Notes under the pieces: generated by a model
Database searches by the model: none
What the model saw: only the letters and a program-made list of their open reading frames with translations
What the model was told of the DNA's origin: nothing
Assembly: GCA_003501835.1 (NCBI GenBank)
Contig: DNOU01000031.1
Location: 13,033-53,923, forward strand
Source of the DNA: Anaerolineaceae bacterium
GTDB lineage: Bacteria > Chloroflexota > Anaerolineae > Anaerolineales > Anaerolineaceae
DNA: 40,891 nt
Direction: 5' to 3'
Position numbers and translations under genes: made by a program
Shown here: positions 7,778 through 16,600 of the stretch, one piece after another
How positions within the stretch are numbered: position 1 is the first letter of the stretch
How the letters are laid out: each line of letters begins with the position of its first letter

Positions 7778-10399
7778 TCACACCTCCACGGCGGTCAAAC
7801 GCGAGGTATATCTTTCGGAAAATTCAGCATCCGGGGTCAATGGCTGGGGGTCGATATAGATTGTCTTTTGATCAAACTGCCGCTTATGACAGCGCATCAC
7901 CAGGGGGGTTACCCTGGTTGCCCATTCGTCCAGGATCGCCTGCTTTTCTTCGGCTGAGATCGTATCCTTTTCACCCGCCAGGTTTACGTCATTGTCCTCG
8001 AGCCGGTATGCCATGGCGTACGAGTATTTCACATCCACCCGGCTGATCGTATCCACAACCACACTCTTGATGATCGGGGTCTTGCTGTTGTCGTTGGTCT
8101 GCATCCGGATGCGATAGCGGAACCGCCTGCCGTTCACGCCGTATTCTTTTTTGAGTTTCTGTTCCGAGATCGGGGAGGTCTCAAAGGGGTCAGGGATGTT
8201 GTGCCAGGTGGTTTCATCATCAGTCTGGTAGTCGATCTCCACAAACTGCCCATCCTTTGCCATGCGTTCTGCAAAGAGGGTGATTGAATAACTGAATTTA
8301 TAGATGTTGTACAACCCGGCATACATGTAGCCACTGATGATCACCCCCTCATGTGTCCAGCGCATGTTGGCATCCTTGGTGGGGTCAAGGGTATCTGATG
8401 GGAAGGGCAGATAAACAATGTCGTCACCCACGGCTACCCACAACCGATCTGGTGAACTGCCTGGGGTGGTCTGGAAATTGAGATCGAGTATGCGATCCCC
8501 TTTCATGGGGGATTTGTAATACTCATGCCAGCCTGCGCCTGGTATTCCACTGTTGTTGTTTGCCAGCACGGTGGAGTAATTGGCAGCGCCACCATCATAG
8601 CCAATAAAATAGGCACCCGGGTAACCAATGATCGCGCTCACCACCCCCTGCTTTTCGGGTGTCATGCCCTCAAACCGGTTGGGTCCAATGTCCTCCAGGT
8701 TTCTGGAATAATAGCGTTCCATTCCAGATCCCAGGTTGAACAACAGATACACATTGTGAATGGTGGCTGCCCTGCCGTTGGTGGAGGATGCCACGGTGCG
8801 GAGTTCCGAAAGCGGGATCTCGTCAATCTTGCCACTGGTCACGGTGTAGATCGGACCTTCACGCATGATCCAGAGTTGCTTGCTGGTGGATTCGCCGTAC
8901 TCCACGATGTTGGTGATGTTTCCCCCATCATCCTTGAAGGTGGTATTGGTCGGGGCGGCAAAGACCAGGTTGGTTCCCCAATCCACCACCGGGGCTTTGC
9001 TCACGCTTTTCAATCCGGAGCCGTCAATATTGTTGGAGCGCCAGATTTCCAACCCATTGGTGATGTCTCGTACCGTGACCAGGTGTGTCGCCTTGTTGGT
9101 GCCATCGTCTGCATACTCGTAGGTGGACACCCCGGCATTGTTGTACCAGCGCATTCGGCGCAGGTTTATGCTGTCACCCTGCCCGAAGTAGCAGATGTTG
9201 TTCACGATCAGCACCGAGGTCACCGGGGCGGTCAGTCCATGCCCGGTCACCTCGGTGAAGGTGTTCTCCCCTTTGATCACATAATTGGTGGTGGTATTCT
9301 GGGTGAGCAGCCAGGGTACGTCCACCACCAGTTCTGTGGCTGTGTTGGAGACAATCTTTCGCCAGTTCACCACCTCGTTGGATCCAGCCCCCCCGATCAA
9401 CTGCACAATCGCACCTGCCCATTGATTGGCCGTCCAGTTCTTGGTGGCATCCATCAACCTGGTCAGGTTTCCGGCGTTTGAATCGGCACACCCCCGATCA
9501 CCGTTCATATAAAGTTTGGGCGCTCCGTTGGTCTGCATCAGGCAGTACAGGGAGTATTGGTACTGGAAGAATTTCTGGCTGTATCCTGCGCCGGCATCGG
9601 TGATCCGGTAATACAGATCCACAGCAGAGGCAATCCAGTTGGTGGCATCACTGCTTTCCATGGAGTTGCCCGGGGCATTATTCACCGCTACCTGCCAGTG
9701 GTGATCACTTTCCCCCAGGGCGGAGTACACCACGATCCAGTAATTGGTGGATTCAGTCAACGCCTGGGGAGGAATGGTCACCCGGTAAAATTCACTGATG
9801 ATGTCGGGAATATCGCTGGTGGTAATGGTCGCGCTTTGCAGGATCGCACCTGGAGCGTTCACGCCATGGGCGCGAAGTTCCACGGTCAGGGATGCCTTGG
9901 GCGTTCCCCTGCGCCGGACCCAAAGGCTGATCTTGTTGGCGGTGAATCCACCTCCTGGTGGAAGTACAAACCTGGCAGCCAGGTAATTTCTCGATCCGGG
10001 AATCAAGGCTGACCAGGTGACTGACCCAGGCAGGTTTGCTGCAGCCTTGCGGTAACCGGTTGCGTAGGATTCCTGCGGTGCCAGGAACAGCTTGCCAAAC
10101 ATGGAATTGATCCGGGTGGAATCGTAAAAGCGGGTGACGTCCCGGTCAAAGTCCAGTTCCCCCCTGCCCCCCGACCAATCATCCTGGGCAATCGGTGTGT
10201 ACGGCGGTTCAAAATCGCTGTACTTCTGGTTACCGGAGGTGGTCTTCATTGCGGTGCGCTGCACCGGGGCGCGGGCTATTCCCAATGGATTTGCCTGTCC
10301 CTTTGAATCTGAAAGGATCAGCCCGATGGTTCTTTCTCCATCCGACAGGCTGACATGATGGGTGTTGTTCTTTGATTCCGGCTCAACGATGACTGCCAT
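7778..10399 (-). CDS. Large tail protein (podovirus nozzle/stopper-like)
   Basis: This 873-residue protein is the largest tail-region product. Its composition is beta-rich and Asn/Thr/Gly-rich, with repeating Trp and Tyr strands (for example LWIMREGPIYTVTSGKI and AYFIGYDGGAANYST), suggesting a beta-propeller or nozzle fold. The last 150 residues are more acidic and helical. No signal peptide or membrane helix is present. It follows the connector gene with one base between stop and start and no tape-measure gene is present, so a podovirus tail nozzle or similar is the best guess. I do not recognise a named family. Confidence 0.55.
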   Translation of the reverse strand: MAVIVEPESKNNTHHVSLSDGERTIGLILSDSKGQANPLGIARAPVQRTAMKTTSGNQKYSDFEPPYTPIAQDDWSGGRGELDFDRDVTRFYDSTRINSMFGKLFLAPQESYATGYRKAAANLPGSVTWSALIPGSRNYLAARFVLPPGGGFTANKISLWVRRRGTPKASLTVELRAHGVNAPGAILQSATITTSDIPDIISEFYRVTIPPQALTESTNYWIVVYSALGESDHHWQVAVNNAPGNSMESSDATNWIASAVDLYYRITDAGAGYSQKFFQYQYSLYCLMQTNGAPKLYMNGDRGCADSNAGNLTRLMDATKNWTANQWAGAIVQLIGGAGSNEVVNWRKIVSNTATELVVDVPWLLTQNTTTNYVIKGENTFTEVTGHGLTAPVTSVLIVNNICYFGQGDSINLRRMRWYNNAGVSTYEYADDGTNKATHLVTVRDITNGLEIWRSNNIDGSGLKSVSKAPVVDWGTNLVFAAPTNTTFKDDGGNITNIVEYGESTSKQLWIMREGPIYTVTSGKIDEIPLSELRTVASSTNGRAATIHNVYLLFNLGSGMERYYSRNLEDIGPNRFEGMTPEKQGVVSAIIGYPGAYFIGYDGGAANYSTVLANNNSGIPGAGWHEYYKSPMKGDRILDLNFQTTPGSSPDRLWVAVGDDIVYLPFPSDTLDPTKDANMRWTHEGVIISGYMYAGLYNIYKFSYSITLFAERMAKDGQFVEIDYQTDDETTWHNIPDPFETSPISEQKLKKEYGVNGRRFRYRIRMQTNDNSKTPIIKSVVVDTISRVDVKYSYAMAYRLEDNDVNLAGEKDTISAEEKQAILDEWATRVTPLVMRCHKRQFDQKTIYIDPQPLTPDAEFSERYTSRLTAVEV

Positions 10400-10400
10400 T

Positions 10401-11180
10401 TCATCTGTACCTTACGTCCCTGGGGGGCAGGGCGGATTCTTTGTTGAACGCTCCCATGATCGCCTGGGCTTCCAGCATTTTGGCTTCGTTGAACAAATCC
10501 ATGGCTACCTGATTGTCCTTATGGGTGCGCTGGATCATGTTCCTCCAGAGAACAACGGAGGCTGCGGCTCGGAGATAGTTAGGGTTCACTGCATTGTTGA
10601 TCTCATCAGCATCGTTGATCTCGCCATGGTGACCCACATAAGTCAGCCGGATCTTCTTGCCGGCATCATCCCCACAATAATCACCGTAGTAGGTGATCTT
10701 CCCTGGGTATTCCCGCCAGCGGTGTACCACCTCAAAGGAATAAGGGGCGGTGTCATTGGATGCGATCTCCATCCGGCGCACATCGCTCACCCCCGTTGGC
10801 AGGGTGTAATCCTCAATCTGGACATTTGCCACCAGGGTTTCGTCAAACTTGGCAATGGGGTAGGTTGAAAGAATGGCATTGACCGCCATCCTCAACAATT
10901 TCAATGGGAAGTCCTTGACTGCTATGGCGTATTGATCCCCTGCCACAACTGCGCCTGGCAGGGCAACATCCAGGGTAACTGCGCCACCAGAAACATTCTT
11001 AATCGCTCCACATTTGCCAGCGTTTGCTCCGGAAAGAATCCAATACGACCCCCCGATATACTCATTGGGAATCGTGATGGTGGAATCTATGATCGTGGTG
11101 GTGGATCCCCCGGTGGCAACACTAGGGGTCACTTCCTCGATATGCTTTGCCAGATCCAGGGTCGCATCGGCCAGCTTCAT
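10401..11180 (-). CDS. Head-tail connector / adaptor protein
   Basis: The 259-residue product starts with a helix (MKLADATLDLAKHIEEVTP), then has a beta-rich insert with repeated Gly-Gly turns (residues about 25-85), and ends with helices in which RAAASVVLWRNMIQRTHKDN stands out. A helix-beta-helix form after the capsid genes fits phage head-completion adaptors that sit below the portal. It starts three bases after the preceding stop, with an AGGGA SD overlapping that stop. The specific family is not certain. Confidence 0.55.
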   Translation of the reverse strand: MKLADATLDLAKHIEEVTPSVATGGSTTTIIDSTITIPNEYIGGSYWILSGANAGKCGAIKNVSGGAVTLDVALPGAVVAGDQYAIAVKDFPLKLLRMAVNAILSTYPIAKFDETLVANVQIEDYTLPTGVSDVRRMEIASNDTAPYSFEVVHRWREYPGKITYYGDYCGDDAGKKIRLTYVGHHGEINDADEINNAVNPNYLRAAASVVLWRNMIQRTHKDNQVAMDLFNEAKMLEAQAIMGAFNKESALPPRDVRYR

Positions 11181-11183
11181 GGA

Positions 11184-11381
11184 TTATTCCCTGATAGGTC
11201 GCAAGAAGAACTGCCCACCCCACTGCTCATCCAGGTAATACAGGTTGCCAGCTTTGTCAGCAAAGCGCAACGTGCCGATCTTTTCCAAAGGGACGGCAGA
11301 GGGTTTCCTGGGTTGGCTTTTTTCGGTTGCGATTTTGTCTGCATCTGGTGCGTCCTGAGATTCAATTTTCTTTTCTGACAT
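11184..11381 (-). CDS. Small hypothetical phage protein, 65 residues
   Basis: A short protein with a charged, Lys/Asp/Glu-rich, probably disordered N-terminal half and a C-terminal beta-like end containing GTLRFADKAGNLYYLDEQWG. The frame is open to 11417, but ATG at 11381 has a GAGGTG SD close upstream, so I use it. It follows the terminator-like hairpin at 11400-11431 and precedes the connector by three bases. It may be a minor head-tail joining component. Function unknown. Confidence 0.6.
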   Translation of the reverse strand: MSEKKIESQDAPDADKIATEKSQPRKPSAVPLEKIGTLRFADKAGNLYYLDEQWGGQFFLRPIRE

Positions 11382-11399
11382 GAGACACCTCGTTTGATT

Positions 11400-11431
11400 A
11401 AAGGGGCTGTCTGTCACCAGGCAGCCCCTTT
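11400..11431. terminator. Intrinsic terminator hairpin after the cement gene
   Basis: AAAGGGGCTG (11400-11409) pairs perfectly with CAGCCCCTTT (11422-11431), with a 12-base loop. The flanking A and T runs make it usable in both directions. It separates the capsid/cement pair from the connector and tail genes, so it probably lowers tail transcription relative to capsid. Confidence 0.7.
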
Positions 11432-11445
11432 GCTATTCCCTGGGA

Positions 11446-11799
11446 TTACCAGTTGGTGTACCGGCCAGCCGGCACGAAGGCGATCAGCACCTTCCCAAAG
11501 TTCGGGGTTGTTCCACCAAGGGTGGAGATAGCCCGGCGGTAGGGGGCATTGGACTTCGTGCTAAGGAAATACTGCCCGGCAGCGTTGATCTGCGGAAATG
11601 CGGCATAGTCACGCCAGGTGGCGTTGTCATCACTTTCCTGGATCTTCACATCCAGGGTGGGGCTGGTGCCGGTGGGCGCGGTGGGTACGTGCACCATCAC
11701 CGTCCTGGGTTCGATATCCACGCCGACATTCACGCCGGCAGTGGCCAGCTCGCTTGCGGCGAGGTCTGCGGCGTTGGAACGAAGAACGTCATCGTACAT
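11446..11799 (-). CDS. Capsid cement/decoration protein (Bbp16-like)
   Basis: A 117-residue protein next to the major capsid gene. It starts MYDDVLRSNAADLAASELA and continues as a beta-sandwich with DIEPRTVMVHVPTAP, then LDVKIQESDDNATWRDYAAF, and later the turn-rich APYRRAISTLGGTTP. The LxV-x-IQ-S-D-x-W pattern is like the Bbp16 cement protein of Bordetella phage BPP-1, which clamps neighbouring capsid subunits. SD AAGGAGGTG is close to perfect, as expected for a very abundant protein. It follows the capsid gene by 11 bases and precedes a terminator. The family call is by pattern and position. Confidence 0.65.
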   Translation of the reverse strand: MYDDVLRSNAADLAASELATAGVNVGVDIEPRTVMVHVPTAPTGTSPTLDVKIQESDDNATWRDYAAFPQINAAGQYFLSTKSNAPYRRAISTLGGTTPNFGKVLIAFVPAGRYTNW

Positions 11800-11810
11800 G
11801 ATTCACCTCC

Positions 11811-12788
11811 TTATTTCGCCGTGATGCCGTACAACCGGGCAACGCTGCGCGGATGGGAAACTGCCAAACCGGTCACCCAATCGATGACCGATTTGTAGGT
11901 TACCTGGTCGTCCATCAGGGTGGGTTCGGAAACTTCCATGTCGTACTCCTGCCATCCGGTGAAGTATTCATCACCGATCCGGACCGCATACACGCTGGTC
12001 TGACCGCCACCCGTCAGAGCGGTGCCGTTCTCGACATCCGTGATCACCTGGGTGGTGTCGTCAAACTTGTAGCCCATGTCCACCAGTTTGGCTCCCTTGT
12101 ATTCCGTGAAGATCCTGCCCAGGGCATCTGTGGTGGTGGAAAGTTGGTTGGACTGGCGCATGATGGATTGGAAGCGAAGCAGGAAGGTGTCATTGCAGAG
12201 CAGGTACGCGTTCTTGCCACCTGCCTGAATGCTTCCGGTCACCGCATAAAGCAGGGCATCCAGGGCATCAAAGAATATCTGGATGTTTGCCGCAAGACCG
12301 GTGGCATCTGCGCTGATGTCGACGTTGGCATTAATGCGTTGGGATGCTCCCAGGTCATTTTGAGTGCGGTACCACAACCCCACCGGGTTATCCAGATCGG
12401 CGGGCAGTCCGTTGATCGCCTTGTCGGTGAAACCCCGGGCAAGGGCGCGGCTGATCATCTGCATCTGGTAAGTCTTGGGGTCATAGATGCGCGGCGTTTT
12501 ATCACGCATTAGGGCTTTATCGAAAAGCAATTCATTGCCAATCGAATAAGCCATTTCCTCCACCTCATTGGGCTTACCGGCTTTCACCGAACCATGTGGA
12601 GATCCCAGCTTGCGCCAGGGTACATTGGGCATCGCGCCTTCGCGGACCACCTTGATCGCAAGAGCGCTGGCGGTTACAAAGGGCAGGATGTCCATAAAAG
12701 TAGATTCCTCACGAGCTGTGCGCGCCACGCCGGAAACAAGCGGCTTTGGGGATTGCGCATAATCTGCGAGGGTCATTCTTTCGGCCAT
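11811..12788 (-). CDS. Major capsid protein
   Basis: The 325-residue protein is the shell subunit. The N-terminal arm runs to a segment containing STFMDILPFVTASALAIKVV and then EGAMPNVPWRKLG. The core includes RALARGFTDKAINGLPADLD, and the C-terminal part has TDVENGTALTGGGQTSVYAV with GDEYFTGWQEYD. Length, position after a scaffold-like gene and before a cement gene, and the DILPF/WRKLG style fit HK97-fold capsid proteins of BPP-1-like podoviruses. SD AGGAG is eight bases from the ATG. Confidence 0.85.
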   Translation of the reverse strand: MAERMTLADYAQSPKPLVSGVARTAREESTFMDILPFVTASALAIKVVREGAMPNVPWRKLGSPHGSVKAGKPNEVEEMAYSIGNELLFDKALMRDKTPRIYDPKTYQMQMISRALARGFTDKAINGLPADLDNPVGLWYRTQNDLGASQRINANVDISADATGLAANIQIFFDALDALLYAVTGSIQAGGKNAYLLCNDTFLLRFQSIMRQSNQLSTTTDALGRIFTEYKGAKLVDMGYKFDDTTQVITDVENGTALTGGGQTSVYAVRIGDEYFTGWQEYDMEVSEPTLMDDQVTYKSVIDWVTGLAVSHPRSVARLYGITAK

Positions 12789-12814
12789 AGTGTTACTCCT
12801 TGCTGATCCCTAGA

Positions 12815-13528
12815 TCAGCCGAATTTTTTGAAGTAGTCATCCAGCACGTCTTTCCCTGGGACATTCAAGGGTACGGCGTTGCCGGACTGCCCACCCTGTG
12901 CCAGGGCGGGAATCCTTCCAGGACTGCCTGATCGTTCCTCGCGCGCTTTTTTGTCAGCAATTGCCTTTTCCACGGATTTCAAGAATTCAATGGGTGTCTT
13001 TCCCCCGATATTCTTGAGTTCAGGATCGTTCTCGGTGATGTGAACCCCGGCCTCTGCCATCATGCGATAGCTTTCTGCTGTGGTTCCATTGGGTTTATCA
13101 ATGCCATCCTCCTGCATCCAGGAAATTGCCTGGTTGATGACAGGATCGCCTTGTTGGGGAGCTGGCTGATTACCCGGCTGGGCTGCCTGGTTGGTCAGAA
13201 CTTCCCCGGATTGCCCACCCTGCGCTTGTTGATCCTCATGGGTAACAATCGCCTGGGCTTGCTCGCGTGTGACATTCACGCCAGCCGCTTGAAGGTCGAC
13301 AATTTTCTTGTTGATCCGCGCTTCCATTTTGCCGGTCATGGATTGTGCGTTACGGAGTGCTTCCGTAATCTTTTGCTCCATCTCGGCTTTGGTTACAAAC
13401 TCTCCATTACCAGTCTGCGCCTGCGTTTGTGCGGTCTGCTCCTGGGTCGGAGCAGGTGCCGGTGCAGGATTTGCAGGTTGCCCTCCCTGTGCTGGCTGGT
13501 TATTATTGGTTTGCGTACCCTGAAACAT
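12815..13528 (-). CDS. Scaffold-like protein upstream of the capsid gene
   Basis: A Gln/Pro/Ala-rich 237-residue protein, probably a capsid-assembly scaffold. The first 50 residues are low-complexity (NNNQPAQGG and alternating Pro-Ala). A helical part follows around EFVTKAEMEQKITEALRNAQ, then a second Q/P-rich linker, and the end is a helix (KDVLDDYFKKFG) like scaffold C-termini that bind capsid protein. The frame is open to 13630, but ATG at 13528 has a perfect CCAGGAGG SD, and the upstream stretch holds the hairpin at 13556-13591, so I use 13528. The gene stands directly before the capsid gene, as scaffolds do. Confidence 0.75.
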   Translation of the reverse strand: MFQGTQTNNNQPAQGGQPANPAPAPAPTQEQTAQTQAQTGNGEFVTKAEMEQKITEALRNAQSMTGKMEARINKKIVDLQAAGVNVTREQAQAIVTHEDQQAQGGQSGEVLTNQAAQPGNQPAPQQGDPVINQAISWMQEDGIDKPNGTTAESYRMMAEAGVHITENDPELKNIGGKTPIEFLKSVEKAIADKKAREERSGSPGRIPALAQGGQSGNAVPLNVPGKDVLDDYFKKFG

Positions 13529-13555
13529 TGGATTGATCCTCCTGGTGACAAAATA

Positions 13556-13600
13556 AAAAACGGGACGCGATTTTGGTCGCGCCCCGTTTTTGGCAGTCGG
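13556..13600. terminator. Terminator/attenuator-like hairpin in the scaffold-gene leader (copy 1)
   Basis: A 15-base-pair, single-mismatch stem (13556-13570 with 13577-13591) has A- and T-rich edges, so on the minus strand it ends in a T-run. GGCAGTCGG (13592-13600) follows. The minus-strand string CCGACTGCCAAAAACGGG is identical in copy 2 at 29879-29919. Here the hairpin is only about 30 bases from the scaffold start codon. Confidence 0.7.
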
Positions 13601-13662
13601 GCTTGTGAATCTATTTGGTCTTGTTATCAATATTCTAGCATATTCATTTTTGAATTACAACA

Positions 13663-16600
13663 TCATTGCACGAAAGATTGGGATACCACGGTGTCCAGGT
13701 ATTCATTGATGGTGGGTGATTTCTTGCCGCCCAATTCCCAAATGCGTTTGATCTCTGACCATGCCCCGGATGATAGGGGTTCGCCTGTCGTGTAATAGTC
13801 CAGTAATTGCCGGATCAGCGGGTTGGTCATTTGCTTTAACTCGGCTTCGCTCAGGCTCGGCGTGTTGTTCTGGTATTCCTGGGCTTGATCTTCAAAGTAG
13901 CCAGCCAGCTCCGGGTGTTGTGCTTTGAAATTCCTATTCCAGCTCCAGTAGTTTGCCAGCTCCGGATGCGATCTGAGGAATGCCCTGCGTTTATCCAGGG
14001 GTTGGGCATCCCAAAACTTGCTGTAGGCTTCCTTGTCGCCGGCGCGGTATGCCGCCTGCACGGTTTTGTAGGTGTCGGATAATTCAGGGTGGCTTCCCAG
14101 GTAGGCTTTCTTTTGCTCATCGGTCACCCTGGGCAGGGCATAATACTGCTGCTGCAATTCATACCAGTTGGGGAATCTGGCATTGCGCTCCTTCTGGTAA
14201 TTCTCTGCTGCGTTGGCAATCACGGCATTATAGTAGTCCACCTTCTGAATGTTTTCATCTTTCAAGCTGGACGGCACCATACCGCCGATCTGCTGCACCC
14301 ATTTGATCAGGGTCTTGTCGCTCACTGTGTCGGTGTTGCGGGTATTCTCATCCAGGAATGAATCAATGAATTCCTGCCCCAGGGCTTCACGCACTTTCTT
14401 TTTGTTCGGACCTGCCAGACTGGTGTATTTGCGCCACACCTGATCCACCAGGAATTCATGCAGCCGGGTGTCGGGATCCGCAAACAGGGCAAGGCGGGCT
14501 TCATACTCCGGATGATCTGCGAAGAAATCATTGATGGCAGATTCGTCACCTGTTTTGAATTTCTTCCAGGCGTTGTTGTACTCGTCCTGCAATCCTCTTA
14601 GTTTCAGCTCCCCGGTGGGGAACAGGCTGCCGCCAAAGATGCCTGAGAGGAATGCCGGCAGGATCTCATACCATTTGGCGTTGTTCTTCAAGGCTTCAAA
14701 ACCGACCACTCCCGGTGTGCGCATTGCGCTTTCGGTTGCCACTCTTTCCCTGGCCATGTCAAACGCTTCGCCCTGTCTTTCGATCATGGCAATCCTGGCT
14801 TCATCAGCAGTGATCAAACCCTCTCCGGCCATGTTCGCAAGCTGGCGGTCAATGTAGTAATCCCCCCATTGCCCAAACTCGGATAACTTATTGGCTTTGC
14901 GGATGGCTTCTTCGGGACCGGCAAGCAGCCCACCCACAATATCGGTCAGTCCCTCGGCAAAGGTATCCTTGCCAATTTCGCGCACCGCTTGACCGGTCCG
15001 GGTGATCGGCAGGACGCTGATCTTTTCGGGGGTGCCTTGGGCAATGTTCTTCGGGATGGTCCACCACAGAGCGGGGGATAGCATCATGGTCGCCAGGCTT
15101 GCAGGGCTGATGTTCTTATCCAGGCTTGCCTCTGCCTGTTTTACAGCGCGGTTCCAAATATTGCCAGAGTGATTCTGCTTGGCATCCTTCGCTTCCTGCG
15201 GGGTGATCAACCCGGCGTTCAGCATCTCATCCACCTGGCTTTCGGCTTCCGCACCCACCCTGGCAGAATCCCTGGTGTACTGGTCGATTGAATCTGTGAA
15301 TTGCTCGAATGGGAATAACTGTTTCATCGGATCGATCCAGTAACCACCACCCATCCAATCTGGCATCCATGGCATCGGGATCCTGGACTTGCCTTTCAGC
15401 CTGGTGGGCATTTTCTGATCCAGTTTTTCCTGCATCTGCTTCATTCTGGCATACATGGCATACCAGCCTGGGCGGTCCATCATGCGCTTTGCCCAATTGT
15501 AGTAGGACCGGGTGTACCAGAATTGATAGGGTGAAATAATATTCAAGAAATTATCCACCCCATATCTTCTTGAATAATTCAACAGGGCAGAATCACGCAT
15601 CTGCTCCCCGTAATTCATGGCTGATAGCTTCATTCCCGCCATGTCGTTTTTCACCGAGCCGTTGATATAGCGGGTGATCTCCTTGCGGGTATCCTCGTCC
15701 AGGCTGCCAATGCTGAACTTCCTGGCTTCACCCATTTGCTTTTTGTATTCCTGCCCAAATTTGTCCAGGATGGTGCGGAGGTATTCTGAATTGATCTCGT
15801 GCAAGACCTCGCCGTAGGGTTCTGTAGAGGGTGTTCCGTTCAATGGAACTTCACCCATGGGAGCTGTTGTATCTACTCTCCCTGGTTCTTCTGGCGCTCC
15901 TCCCCTTCCTTTTCCTTCCTCAACATATCCAGGTAAACCTGCCCCGGCACGTCCATATCCAGACCACTCTCCGGGTAATCCCGCTCCGGGAGTTTCAATT
16001 TGCCCTGGTTGTACAGCTCCACGTTGCGCAGGAGATTCTCCATAAACTCTTCCGATGTCTTTACCATACCGTTGTTGGAATTGTTGCCAGTGTTCTCTGT
16101 CATTGATGCTTTCTCCTTTCTGATTCTTGTTTAAGATCACCCGATAATTGTTATTGTCATTGTAAAAAAGAGTGGCTTTGTCTGCCAGGGGATATAACTC
16201 CATGAAGTTTTTAGGAACATTTTCGTTTGCCATCCACAGGAAGTCTTGTGGAATGTACCTTCCGTTGTTATTCGCCCTGGCTTTCATTCCCTCCCATGCT
16301 TGCTCGGGTTCGACATCCACCATAATCAAGGTGACATCATATCCAATGGTTTTTAGCCTGGTAAGTAAATTTCGGTATTTCTCCGGGCTGGACCCTACCC
16401 CGTCTATGATCACATTCTTTCCAGAGGTGATCGCTTTCTCTTGAAGGGCTTTTGCCATCTCACTGGATTCTTCATGCACTATTGCTGGCCCGCTTTTGTT
16501 TTTCCGTCTGGCTTCCACCTCAAATTCGGGGAGATAGGATTTTGCCATGTCGGGATCCACCACCACGTAGTTGGAGATTAAATCTCCCTGGGCGAAAGAC

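Noticed and set aside
8525..9481. Long plus-strand frame opposite the large tail gene (318 codons)
   Set aside because: Antisense to a well-supported gene, Gly/His/Val-rich, without SD; an effect of codon bias in the real gene.
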